This document shows positions 15,301 to 21,018 of a stretch of DNA of 31,218 nt, piece after piece. The position numbers and the translations under genes were made by a program. Origin of the DNA: Bacillota bacterium (GTDB taxonomy: Bacteria; Bacillota; Clostridia; Lachnospirales; WQUN01); contig WQUN01000041.1 in the NCBI GenBank assembly GCA_009782085.1, positions 1 to 31,218 on the forward strand, in the 5' to 3' direction. The notes beneath the pieces are model-generated. The model was given only the letters and a program-made list of their open reading frames with translations. It was not told the origin of the DNA and made no database searches. Position 1 is the stretch's first letter. The number at the start of each line of letters is the position of its first letter.

Positions 15301-17959
15301 AGCCGTTGAACCAGGCGCCGCCGCCGCCCTCCGGCAGTATGTTCACGTAGGGGTAGGTCTGCGCGTTGACCTTGACGATGTGATCGCCGGTGATCGCCGG
15401 AGCGTCAAGCGGGTCGGGCGACTGCACCGTGAGCGTCAGCGTCTTGGTGAAGCCGCTGCCCGCGGGCGCGGTGATGGAGATCGTGTCGACCTTTCCAAGC
15501 CAGGACGGGTCTGACGGGAGCTGGAGCCGGATCGTGTCCTGGGCCCTGTTGTTCAGGGAATCGGCGCTGATCAGCTTATAGCCCTGCGCGCCGTAGTCCG
15601 GGAAAGTGACGCCGTATGTCCCGAAGGTGGAGGCCGTGGCCGCGTTCCGGTTGACGTGGATGTCGATAATCCCGCCGGGCTTAATAACCGCGCCGGCGTC
15701 GTTCGACGCTCCGAAATAGGTCTCCGCGAGGGTGTACTTGGGTATGGACGTATCCTCGTGATACCAGTACGTGAAGTCCGCGAGACGGGTGTGGTGGTCG
15801 TTGTCCGGGGCGTTGGGCGCGAGCTTGATGTGCACCACGTGCGCCTTGTCGACGCCGCTCGGGTCGCTCCACGAATAGACCACTTCGGTCGTGTCGGCCG
15901 GGGCGGTCGTGTCTATTCTGGTCTTGGCCTCGCTGTCCATCCATATGTCGAACGGCCAGCCGGAAGCCCACTTGATGGCGGAGAGCTCGAAGGCGTTGCC
16001 CGTGAAGCTGAACGTCAGCTCGCCGGCGTTGCCGCTGCGCTCGTGCATCCAGCTCCAGCCCTCGTTCCACCAGCCGCCGCTGATGAAGTTGAAATACTGC
16101 TTTTCGTTGGCGCTCGGGTCGTAGTTGGACCAGGCGCCCGACGTTTCTCCGCCTTTGCCGCGATACGGGTAGGTGGAGGAGTTTACGTCGACCTGAGTCC
16201 CTCTTTCGCCCTCCACGATCAGGTTCACCGTCATGGCGGGCGTATACCATACGTCGTTGGCCAGCGGGATGACGCTGATCTTGCTCCCCTGCGCCAGTTG
16301 TACGCCGGGGGTCAGGAGAAGGATGTCATCCTCCGCGGAGCCCGGCGCGAAATAGACGGAGGTCTGCGTTCCGGACACGTCCGTGAAGTTGGAGCCGTCC
16401 AGGACCTTCCAGCCCTCGCCGGGAAGCGTTATCTGGTAAATCCCCTCAAGGGCCTGGGCCGCGGCGTTGCGCTTGATCTGCACCGACACGAAATCATCCG
16501 GCAGGCCCGCGATCTGGCTCTTGACAAGCTCGAACCTGGGGGTGTTGTCGGTGTCCTCGTATACGCGCACCCAGTCGACGTAAGTGTCGCACTCGTTGCC
16601 GTAGCGGGTGAAGCCTATGGGCTGCGAGTCGGGCCCGAAGGTGTCCTTGCCTCTCTGCGGGATCCCGTAGTGGTCGGAGACGCCGCTGTTGATGATGAAG
16701 TAGTTGCCCTGCTCCCAGGAAACAGGCAAGGTGGGATGCGAAAACACCTCTACGTTGTCGCAGTAGTAATAGGTGGTGTTTTCGGTGATAAGGCAGCCGA
16801 AGGTGTGGAAGCCCATCGCTATGTTGATGTTCGACCACTCCGGCGCGTCGATCACGTTCCACTGGCCCTTGCTGAGGCCGGTGCTGTAACCCCACTGGTG
16901 CCCTGTGGTCTGATAGCCGTCCGGGCTGCCGAGGTAGCTCTCGTTGATGTCGATCTCGTCCGACGGGCCGCCGTATTTGGGAGCGAGCGTTCCGTCGGAA
17001 TACTGCGCTCCGTTGGAGGTCAGGAGCCAGAAGGCCGGCCAAAGGGCCGGGTTCGGGCCGGTGAACATGCGGCACTCGAAATATTGGTTATGGCCGCCGG
17101 AGGTGTGGAAGCCGGAACCGTCCATGCCCATCGAGGACAGGTATCCCGCGCCGACTTTCTGGTCCCAGTAGGTGCCGGCCCACGGCACCGCGCCGTCCTC
17201 GGGATAGTAGGTGGTTTTAAGGTCTATGTACTGATTGTCCGCCATTTTGAACGGGTCGAAGGCGGAGTTGTCGTGGTCCGCGAAGTAGCCCCACCCGAAC
17301 ATGCCGCCGTTGTCGCCGCCCGTGCTGTCGACCTTGCGGGTCGCGTAGGAGTGCGCGTCGCTTGGCGCGAGGGCGGAATTGTCCGACGACGAGCCCATTC
17401 CCTGGCCTTTGACGGTCAGGTTCGGCATGGCGTTGAAGTCGTCCGCGAAGGTGACCTGCATCCTGTCGGTCACGGGATTTTCGGGCGCGTTGCCGAGCCC
17501 CGTCTTCCACTCCACGCCGACCTTGTTATAGAACTGGAAATAGGCCGTGTCGATAAACTTGGCGTTCGCGTCGTAGACGTCGACCCGGATCGCTATGGGG
17601 CCGAACGGATAATCTGCCGCCGGGAAAACGAAGCTGCCCTGCCCGCCGGACATGGTCACCTCCGCCACCAGCGCCTTCGTGCCGTTGGTGTCGATTATAC
17701 CCGTGTCGTCCGGCTGTTTCTGGGAGTAGACTTTCGCCGACGCGCCGGACTGATTGCTGAAAGTGACGGTAACGCTGTCAGTCACCAGATCGGCGCGGTA
17801 CGCGGGGCTGACGAGGTTGGTCCTGTCAGCGGGGCCGGTCGCAGCCCGGACGGGGGTCAGCTTTACGCCGCCCGTCACAAGCGCCGACAAGACCAAGGCC
17901 ACGGACAAAACGGCGGCCACGGCCTTTTTCATCGGCCTGTACATTTGTTTCAATGTCAT
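6395..17959 (-). CDS. Giant secreted multidomain protein with two GH16 glycoside hydrolase domains
   Basis: 3854 residues, exported by a signal peptide (basic start, hydrophobic 13-30, likely cleavage near 40 after VRA-A). The ATG has AGGAGG seven bases upstream. Approximate order: Ig-like 48-142; GH16 165-470 with catalytic E335, D337, E340 (EIDINE); Ig-like 475-588; Trp-rich modules at 589-736, 861-1004 and 1010-1142 with Ig-like linkers; Ig-like 1254-1352; GH16 1390-1703 with E1570, D1572, E1575 (ELDICE); Ig-like to 1912; CBM9-like 1915-2116; seven Big_3-like domains 2120-2730; carbohydrate-binding-like sandwich 2734-2922; Big_3-like; Trp-rich 3030-3165; Big_3-like; Trp-rich 3257-3389; unassigned domain 3399-3557; FIVAR-Big_2 twice to the end. 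GH16 enzymes cut internal beta-1,3/1,4-glucan or galactan bonds; the ExDxxE form fits laminarinase- or agarase-like members. No LPXTG, SLH or dockerin is seen, so surface attachment is uncertain. It probably works with the importer genes upstream on the same strand. Confidence 0.93.
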   Translation of the reverse strand: MTLKQMYRPMKKAVAAVLSVALVLSALVTGGVKLTPVRAATGPADRTNLVSPAYRADLVTDSVTVTFSNQSGASAKVYSQKQPDDTGIIDTNGTKALVAEVTMSGGQGSFVFPAADYPFGPIAIRVDVYDANAKFIDTAYFQFYNKVGVEWKTGLGNAPENPVTDRMQVTFADDFNAMPNLTVKGQGMGSSSDNSALAPSDAHSYATRKVDSTGGDNGGMFGWGYFADHDNSAFDPFKMADNQYIDLKTTYYPEDGAVPWAGTYWDQKVGAGYLSSMGMDGSGFHTSGGHNQYFECRMFTGPNPALWPAFWLLTSNGAQYSDGTLAPKYGGPSDEIDINESYLGSPDGYQTTGHQWGYSTGLSKGQWNVIDAPEWSNINIAMGFHTFGCLITENTTYYYCDNVEVFSHPTLPVSWEQGNYFIINSGVSDHYGIPQRGKDTFGPDSQPIGFTRYGNECDTYVDWVRVYEDTDNTPRFELVKSQIAGLPDDFVSVQIKRNAAAQALEGIYQITLPGEGWKVLDGSNFTDVSGTQTSVYFAPGSAEDDILLLTPGVQLAQGSKISVIPLANDVWYTPAMTVNLIVEGERGTQVDVNSSTYPYRGKGGETSGAWSNYDPSANEKQYFNFISGGWWNEGWSWMHERSGNAGELTFSFTGNAFELSAIKWASGWPFDIWMDSEAKTRIDTTAPADTTEVVYSWSDPSGVDKAHVVHIKLAPNAPDNDHHTRLADFTYWYHEDTSIPKYTLAETYFGASNDAGAVIKPGGIIDIHVNRNAATASTFGTYGVTFPDYGAQGYKLISADSLNNRAQDTIRLQLPSDPSWLGKVDTISITAPAGSGFTKTLTLTVQSPDPLDAPAITGDHIVKVNAQTYPYVNILPEGGGGAWFNGWNGSSFDKTTQDFDYFTFNGGWWSDGWGWMYTNANDGQYVDFTFAGDAVAMYAEYHSMGAPFDVYLDGKLQGSYSSKGNTPSLRVFSASGLTAAEHTLRVMTRGAGYMKITGFDYNYIASAEQPKRVDVNSSTYPGSGSWGGFVQPPVNYFTNINGGWWCDSWGWMYVHANSSSSIDFNFTGNEVWAYGRTYDTAGRANFYIDGVYYGTFDSSIAPANMVEYFHASGLLPAAHVLTVKTINDGRAGDFILSGFSYMATPASQSVKFSLDKTAVSTAAGASFAVTVKPSATADTYAVSYAVTVPDGWTYSPTNLSFAPGAGSQTITFTVPENEFAAQRDVTIQPSIGAYKAPAMSVKAKMAKSTPPDIVSLVSPDYRSELNGQASLLVAAPGGYVTAKAMFTHAPDAAHPNEHGYTYVIGPVSLDANGRGTIAVNSDIMPNGPVMIRVVAYKPDGKTSCDGYFQFYNRSGEKWNAGMSGYNAAVPGKYDAGAALPAAINDIQSSLGKAPLEAVFADDFTYANAAAITDAISHDGLNKTYAAHYPNGMDDRGYFAGPEVGAKYGQIYNPFRAVDGQYLEMITQRYDTTLSGTALSWAPYANYYQYTSGCISSVNEQGHSPKKLPDYPNWDGWTDGNTEQYLEARIFFGPNPGEWPAFWTLSNMSYLDPATGAWRDGGKSGWYGTDELDICEGWMPATGYSVNTHQWSYSTGKGGNIGGVNGMDVIAKSAPDADPNVGNFSMGWHTYGCYITKATTYYFFDGIMVGSEETLDLSWRDGNRFLINSGVAQDKEKSLPEGYGFTRYGDASNMYVDWVRIWETPIDAQKPIFNLNHDSLILQSVTPGQNLTFKIDRMNSAAAAMSGTYQLDMPAGWTVVSGANFAAGTAASATDTVVVNVPASYVNYSAKVGVTPTVSGSAVADTMYVQTQNTDNSFNVSIYPVYNKAGGWNINVEMANASDYAISGGTVLLKFPDGHSQSISFADVPAHGSQTVVFQDAPININNLQDFVFHIARADGYQRDIDRPVSSLTATPASGIDITKQFDANDWAGAMKVRLSGESVKNKVWLGDDDLSVDQYVKYDAANLYIAEIVKDDVAFFGTGDFGGLWNYDSIQLSFDATRAAGFAPDKDHIRLTGGLTASLAGGLANETFLYNNKTVSDIKTNFYRDENAKTTVYLLAIPWAAILPDGKPVADKTDLGFTMLINDNDNKGGRGWISYMYGIATGKNPAQFGDLILTGDPAVDVTKTAVGVTAANTKTVYGIDEDFDYSALTVKLNYSDGSYDVLTPGEYTLNGFVKGQTGRQTLSVTCVSGGATFTGSPFTITVAAGDAKTATALAVVSYPSKLAGYAPYEPLDPTGLALKVVYSDGSSENVVSGYTVDFDSSTGGVKLVTISYMGLDATFNAVVDGSLAPYADPVRIWVDKAASTLLYRLGEPLNITVKADYDDGNGGIITGTLSVGKYRVDGYDAYTGGTQDLTITYINPVDPQAIVAPAEVRVLVSGAVGIAYVSGPSKTKYHVGETLNTAGLVVNLEYEVTSLNRPITVTSDMLSGDLDFSTAGTKTIYVAYDGYETSFQVTVNAMIGLKVVSPAKTAYYVGDTLDQTGMQVYEVYGANDEVRVTGGYTVTPTLLDTAGANVPVVVSYKGFSVTFSVSVETRPQITRIEITTPPTRTNYYVAEKLNTAGMVVSAIYDKNPIGSSTNVAVLPASAYSVTYSFTNNPMPNEITTAFWAIGEFTIEVTYKADTSMTATGGPFNVEAAPALTNITVTPPTKTRYYVGDPLDTAGMVVTAVYDKPLTYGGTNYTQRLSLSEVDITPQTFTAAGDPVEVTVTLNRPSVTTYSATFNVTVLDRETLYVDFDWTKNGVQGAADNGSFLPDTNGIRASSSYPYSGNTLRLWTDTITNPNDSNGYGHAVTYDGVPGYEIFKNANNHNWVMFSFNSDIKTRSWYNPDGMWLTFSVKYYAVTNTGGAAVQYYPVGSNWNYAYDNWNTPNYRLDLKTTGEWKTQTFTVWLVPGKSDYNSDFMFSFGGPATVAFNYLTVSPATDEEIAASHVVTGIQIQKNATKTQYAVGEAFTPGSTATGIGDMTVWALYADGTHTVLLNNMWGWLTQYTATGFDSSKDGVCTVTAHFYGFSDTIEMTIGAGAPQPVTTVIDRSNYPNADGSNWGLGGWSGITQPKNYLSNFVGNWWNDGWGWLYVKGTNQSLDFNFYGYEVWFNVGRYANGGAGDVYLDGLKVGSYDTQNATQDIVEAFRIGNLTDGPHKLTITVTRNAEDTKIEGFGFKTMQKAVIPTGVSVAKAPQKTYLINEMPDDVLTPGYVNLNGLALSVNYSDGSFNQVTYDGSNVSVSGVQNLGGGSFRVTVAYGSLTATYDAAVTDRLNAQTYPTLKNGGWSGGIQNGPYFTNIVGGWWNDSWGWNYTNAGGGGQSFDFNFIGTEAWVNASLLGNGATASIYVDGVKAKDVSTVGDNWNGVEIYRAAGLAYGPHVLSVRIDNGQPDKTLRLTEFGVVKYTPIAPPKPDYVKLKVWYDGNGEHDEGLHFSGYPASFQSSLLSTKDGYTGVLIGGDSQWLVSDPSLYSDDVIKNATITLEFYDSGILSTDTDTYIRCSVPGNVLYGDSFGKISDIGPGPRTVVYVHDILLNKNVYDWNGTHTGKDFQFYTRGRTILLKSITIEWGTPPVAAVDKTALDALIADTEASLANGSYDGYTAASVASAQSALDAAKAVSDDSGATQNDVDNARADLAAAVGALAPATLACGVQAMLLDIGVSQMIPYTWDGYGALEFVSSDPAVCDVAPDGTLSPMAAGTAVITISAPNGSSATVNVTVKADKTALDALIAEAEAGLAGNAYANSTADSVAALRAALLAAQQVSADDYATQAAVDAARAALADALATVKTSPAKLDCAVKSMAAKIAKPLQIPYVWNGSGALQFTSSNTAVCGVSQSGVLSPLKAGTAVITITTPDNTKYVFAVTVTA

Positions 17960-18050
17960 TTGTATCCTCCTTTCGGAACTCTGCCGTGCATAAAACGTTT
18001 ATTGCGCGTTGCGGCGTCTTTTGGGCCGGTTCGCCTCCTTTCTGCGGCTT

Positions 18051-18187
18051 GGGTTTCCACGGAAACCCGAAAGCCGCATCCCGCTGGCATCCTGAGCGAA
18101 GCGAAGGAACTTTCTCCTCCGTGTCAAAAGCAGGATTCCTCGGCTGATTCGCCTCAGAATGACAGAGGGAATTGTCGTGGACACTCG
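18051..18187. repeat. 135-bp interspersed repeat, copy A (between permease and giant gene)
   Basis: Starts GGGTTTCCACGGAAACCCGA and ends GTGGACACTCG. It is closely similar over its whole length to 20630-20761. It contains ATCCTGAGCGAAGCGAAGG and CTCAGAATGACA, the arms of a common bacterial intergenic palindrome. It ends about 90 bp before the giant gene's start, so the 5' leader of that gene may include it. Confidence 0.75.
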
Positions 18188-18231
18188 CGGCTTGCGCGCC
18201 CCGGAACCGGGGGCGCTCCGGTATGATTCCC

Positions 18232-18364
18232 AATGTCAACAGGCATAAGCTGTGCGGGATGGAACCCGCAGCCACAAAATCGCGGATTCCGCAGGGTCGG
18301 GGTTCCATCCCCGACCGTAAACCCCTCCATCTCCGACCGTAAACCCCTTTAACCTGTTGACATT
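18232..18364. mobile_element. MITE-like element with AATGTCAACAGG inverted ends
   Basis: The ends AATGTCAACAGG (18232-18243) and CCTGTTGACATT (18353-18364) are perfect inverse complements. Left flank GGTATGATTCCC and right flank GGTATGGTTCCC match at 11 of 12 positions and look like an old target duplication. Inside are two copies of CCGACCGTAAACCCCT 21 bp apart and the inverted pair GGATGGAACCC/GGGGTTCCATCC. It encodes nothing. Confidence 0.6.
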
Positions 18365-18462
18365 GGTATGGTTCCCACGGCCTTTTGGCCAGCCACCTCC
18401 CTTTGGAAGTATCGTTTACAATGCGAGTCTCATCAATCAGGATTCGCATGAGCTCTATGGTA

Positions 18463-18490
18463 CGGCGCGCCGCTATACTCAAGCGCGCCG
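18463..18490. repeat. Short GC hairpin in the 840-bp spacer
   Basis: CGGCGCGC at 18463-18470 pairs with GCGCGCCG at 18483-18490 around a 12-base loop. It lies in the spacer 17960-18797 between the permease and giant genes. That spacer otherwise holds only the repeats listed here; I see no gene and no convincing promoter in it. Confidence 0.5.
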
Positions 18491-18586
18491 TTTGAAACCG
18501 GAAATCAAAGACCAATAGCCGTTCAGTCGGACATATACGGCGCTTCTCTATAGACTTTATAGACTTTTTCGGAAATTGATTTTTCG

Positions 18587-18649
18587 TTGTCAGCTGAGCG
18601 AAGCGAAGGGTCTTAAAATCAAGATTCTTCGCTTCGCTCAGAATGACAA
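18587..18649. repeat. GAGCGAAGCGAAG-type palindrome
   Basis: The arms TTGTCAGCTGAGCGAAGCGA and the matching CTTCGCTTCGCTCAGAATGA flank a short AT-rich centre. The outer sequence TTCGGAAATTGA/TCAATTTCCGAA extends the fold. Related arms occur at 18090-18175, 20665-20745, 20772-20826, 22972-22999 and 30756-30784, making this the most frequent repeat in the window. Confidence 0.8.
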
Positions 18650-18776
18650 GCGTCAATTTCCGAAGAAGCATAATGTCGTTCGGGATGACAAGCGTCAATT
18701 TCCGAAGAAGCATAATGTCGTTCGGGATGACAAGCGTCAATTTCCGAAGAAGTCCAATGTCGTTCAGGATGACAAG
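18643..18776. repeat. 42-bp tandem repeat, three units plus a partial
   Basis: Units start at ATGACAAG at 18643, 18685 and 18727, with a partial fourth at 18769, an exact 42-bp period. Each carries CGTCAATTTCCGAAGAAG and a GTCGTTC box. The third unit has a few changes (AGTCCAATG for AGCATAATG). It lies immediately downstream of the 295-residue permease gene on the minus strand. There are no spacers between units, so it is not CRISPR. Confidence 0.9.
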
Positions 18777-18797
18777 GCTTTTACTCCGAGATTCGTA

Positions 18798-19685
18798 TTA
18801 CTCCTTCACCGCTCCCATGACGATGCCGGTGACAAAATACCTCTGCAGGAACGGATAGACGATAAGTATCGGTATCAGCGAGATCACGACCTTCGCGCTG
18901 TTGAATGTCAGGTTCGAGACCGACAGCATCCGCGCGATATCCTCGCCCTTCATGTTGTTCACGTCCTGCCAGTTGATACTGACCGTAAGCGACTGTATGT
19001 AGGTCTGAAGCGGATACAGCTCTTTTTTGGTCATGTAGATCATGCCCAGGAAGAAGTCGTTCCAGTGATAGACGATCTGCCAGAGCGCCACAACGGCTAT
19101 GGTGGCCTTGGACAGCGGGATGAATATCCGCGTCAGGATGTAAACGGGCCCCGCGCCGTCTATCAGCGCCGCCTCCTCCAGCGAGGCGGGCACCTGCTTA
19201 TAGGAGTTCATCAGCATTATCGTGGCGAATATCGGCAGAGCCCCGGGGACAACCAGCGCCCAGATGGTGTTGATCATGCCCAGCTTCGAGACGAGGATGT
19301 AGGACGGTATCAGCCCGGGCGGGAACAGCATCATCGCGACGACAAACCACATGTACCTGTTCTTCGAGCGGAAATGCGCCGGCGATTTGGATAGCGGATA
19401 AGCCGTCAGAACGGCCAGGAATATATTGATGATACTGCCGACTATGACCCGCCTTACAGATATCAGAAACGAGATAAAAAACTGTGTGTCCTTAAGAATT
19501 TCCCGATAAGGGTTGACCGTAAAATTGACCGGCCATACAAACACGTTGCCGTTCTGCGCGCTGACCTTGTCGCTGAACGAGATCGCGAGCGTGTTGAGCA
19601 GGGGGATCAGGCACATAAGCACCAGAAGGAACAGTATTATCATGATGACGATGTACCCGGTGGTAGCCTTCCTTTTTATACCCAT
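18798..19685 (-). CDS. ABC sugar transporter permease, YtcP/LplC-like (CUT1), set 1
   Basis: Inner-membrane permease of 295 residues with about six hydrophobic helices, starting with a helix at about 12-35. The cytoplasmic EAA loop that docks the ATPase reads EEAALIDGAGPVYILTRIFI near 190-210. The C-terminus LQRYFVTGIVMGAVKE is the hallmark ending of this permease class. The ATG follows GGGGGGTGA and lies 12 bp after the partner permease's stop. It pairs with that permease and the upstream solute-binding lipoprotein to import an oligo- or monosaccharide. No ATP-binding subunit gene is nearby, as is usual for CUT1 systems sharing an MsmK-type ATPase. Confidence 0.92.
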   Translation of the reverse strand: MGIKRKATTGYIVIMIILFLLVLMCLIPLLNTLAISFSDKVSAQNGNVFVWPVNFTVNPYREILKDTQFFISFLISVRRVIVGSIINIFLAVLTAYPLSKSPAHFRSKNRYMWFVVAMMLFPPGLIPSYILVSKLGMINTIWALVVPGALPIFATIMLMNSYKQVPASLEEAALIDGAGPVYILTRIFIPLSKATIAVVALWQIVYHWNDFFLGMIYMTKKELYPLQTYIQSLTVSINWQDVNNMKGEDIARMLSVSNLTFNSAKVVISLIPILIVYPFLQRYFVTGIVMGAVKE

Positions 19686-19697
19686 AGCCTCACCCCC

Positions 19698-20603
19698 CTA
19701 GAATATCCTGTAGCCGGCAAATTTGTCCGCCAGCTTGTAGGAGATCACGATCAGCACCAGACTGATAACCGACTTGGAAAGCCCCACGGCTGTCGCCTTA
19801 TCCATCTGCAGGTTCACCAGGCCCGTCCGGTAGACGAACGTGTCCAGAACGTCGCCGGTCTGGTAGACAATCGGGTTGTACATGTTGAATACCTGCTCAA
19901 AGCCGGCGTTCAGCACGTTCCCGAGGGCCAGGGTGCTCATCAGTATGACCGTGGGCATGATGCCGGGAAGGGTGACATAGCGCATCTTCTGCCACCGGTC
20001 GGCGCCGTCTATGTCCGCGGCCTCGTAGAGGTTCAGATCGATGGCCGTGATGGCGGCGATGTATATGACGGCGGCGTAGCCGAAGCCCTTCCAGACGTCC
20101 GTGAAAATGATAATCGGCCGGAACCACGTGTTGCTGGCCATGAAAAGCAGCGGCGCTTTAAGTATGCCGAGCCCGGTCAGGGCCTTGTTCACCATGCCAG
20201 TCATGGAGAATATGGTCCGGAAGATATGGCCCGCTATGACCCACGAGAGGAAGTTGGGCAGGTACACCACCGTCTGTATGCCCCGCTTGACGGTGCGGTT
20301 GAGGCACTCGTTAAGAAGCAAGGCGAAGACGACGGGGACAACGATGTTCATTACGATTTTCGCGATGGCGATGATGAGCGTGTTTATAATGACTTGCAGT
20401 GAATTCGGGTTCTGGAGGAAAATGATTTTGAAGTTCGTGAGGCCGACAAACTTGGAGGCCAGGCCGAAAAACGCGTTTACCACGCTGTAGTTCTGGAAAG
20501 CGATGATGTTGCCGATAATGGGGATAACATAAAAAATAAACAGGAATATCATGCCGGGCAGCAGCATCATGTGATACGCGAAGTTGTGGTATTTTCTCCT
20601 CAA
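19698..20603 (-). CDS. ABC sugar transporter permease, LplB-like (CUT1), set 1
   Basis: 301-residue integral membrane permease. The first helix is LLPGMIFLFIFYVIPIIGNI (about 14-33) and the EAA loop is YEAADIDGADRWQKMRYVTL (near 195-215), the standard ATPase contact of the LplB family. The end KLADKFAGYRIF is also typical. Translation is taken from a TTG preceded by GGGGGGTGA six bases upstream; no in-frame ATG exists before the conserved RRKYHNFAYHMMLLPG start. It is followed after 12 bp by the YtcP-like partner. A 415-bp spacer full of repeats separates it from the solute-binding protein gene upstream, so the operon probably reads through that spacer. Confidence 0.92.
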   Translation of the reverse strand: MRRKYHNFAYHMMLLPGMIFLFIFYVIPIIGNIIAFQNYSVVNAFFGLASKFVGLTNFKIIFLQNPNSLQVIINTLIIAIAKIVMNIVVPVVFALLLNECLNRTVKRGIQTVVYLPNFLSWVIAGHIFRTIFSMTGMVNKALTGLGILKAPLLFMASNTWFRPIIIFTDVWKGFGYAAVIYIAAITAIDLNLYEAADIDGADRWQKMRYVTLPGIMPTVILMSTLALGNVLNAGFEQVFNMYNPIVYQTGDVLDTFVYRTGLVNLQMDKATAVGLSKSVISLVLIVISYKLADKFAGYRIF

Positions 20604-20629
20604 GACGCGTCACCCCCCTGGGTTAATAA

Positions 20630-20761
20630 GTTTCCACGGAAACCCGAATGCCGTATTCTGTTGTCATCCTGAGCGAAGTAATAGATCTTTTACCTCCGTG
20701 TCAAAGGCAAGATTCTTTGGCTGCGCCTCAGAATGACAAAGAATGTTTCCGCGGATACTCG
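20630..20761. repeat. 135-bp interspersed repeat, copy B (before the LplB-like permease)
   Basis: Starts GTTTCCACGGAAACCCGAAT and ends GCGGATACTCG. It aligns along its length with 18051-18187. It sits about 27 bp upstream of the TTG start of the LplB-like gene, in the same relation to a downstream minus-strand gene as copy A has to the giant gene. Confidence 0.75.
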
Positions 20762-20771
20762 TTTATGTCAC

Positions 20772-20826
20772 TGTCATTCTGAGCGGAGTGAAGAATCTAT
20801 GACCCTTCGCTCCGCTCAGGGTGACA
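20772..20826. repeat. GAGCGGAGTGAAG-type palindrome
   Basis: TGTCATTCTGAGCGGAGTGA pairs with CTTCGCTCCGCTCAGGGTGA around a short ATCTATGAC centre. It belongs to the same family as 18587-18649. Confidence 0.75.
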
Positions 20827-20860
20827 ACGTAAAATCGATCTTAAGCCGAACTGCCATACA

Positions 20861-20894
20861 AACACAGGAGCGGCGCAAAGACCGCTCCTGTGTT
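20861..20894. terminator. Perfect 13-bp hairpin after the solute-binding gene
   Basis: AACACAGGAGCGG (20861-20873) pairs exactly with CCGCTCCTGTGTT (20882-20894) around an 8-base loop. On the minus strand it lies about 125 bp beyond the lipoprotein stop. Only a few U follow, so it may attenuate transcription or protect an mRNA end between binding protein and permeases rather than stop transcription fully. Confidence 0.45.
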
Positions 20895-20897
20895 GTA

Positions 20898-21000
20898 TAT
20901 ACCGGATGCAGAAAACATTTGCCGACGACGAGCCGATTCGATGAACGCTTCAGCGGCGAATCGGCGACAGAGGAGGCTAATGTTTTCGCACTCCGGTATA
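20898..21000. repeat. Folded interspersed repeat, copy 2 (full length)
   Basis: The best-preserved copy: outer ends TATACCGGA and TCCGGTATA are exact inverse complements, followed inward by GAAAACATT/AATGTTTTC and the inner stem GCCGATTCG/CGAATCGGC. It lies immediately after the stop of the solute-binding gene. Confidence 0.9.
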
Positions 21001-21018
21001 TTTTCCGAAAAGACGCCC

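Noticed and set aside
17826..18740. 304-codon minus-strand frame across the start of the giant gene and its spacer
   Set aside because: It is made of the 42-bp tandem units, the palindromic repeats and the first bases of the giant gene in another frame; there is no coherent protein.
18643..18776. Possible CRISPR array
   Set aside because: Units are directly adjacent with an exact 42-bp period and no unique spacers, and no cas gene is present.
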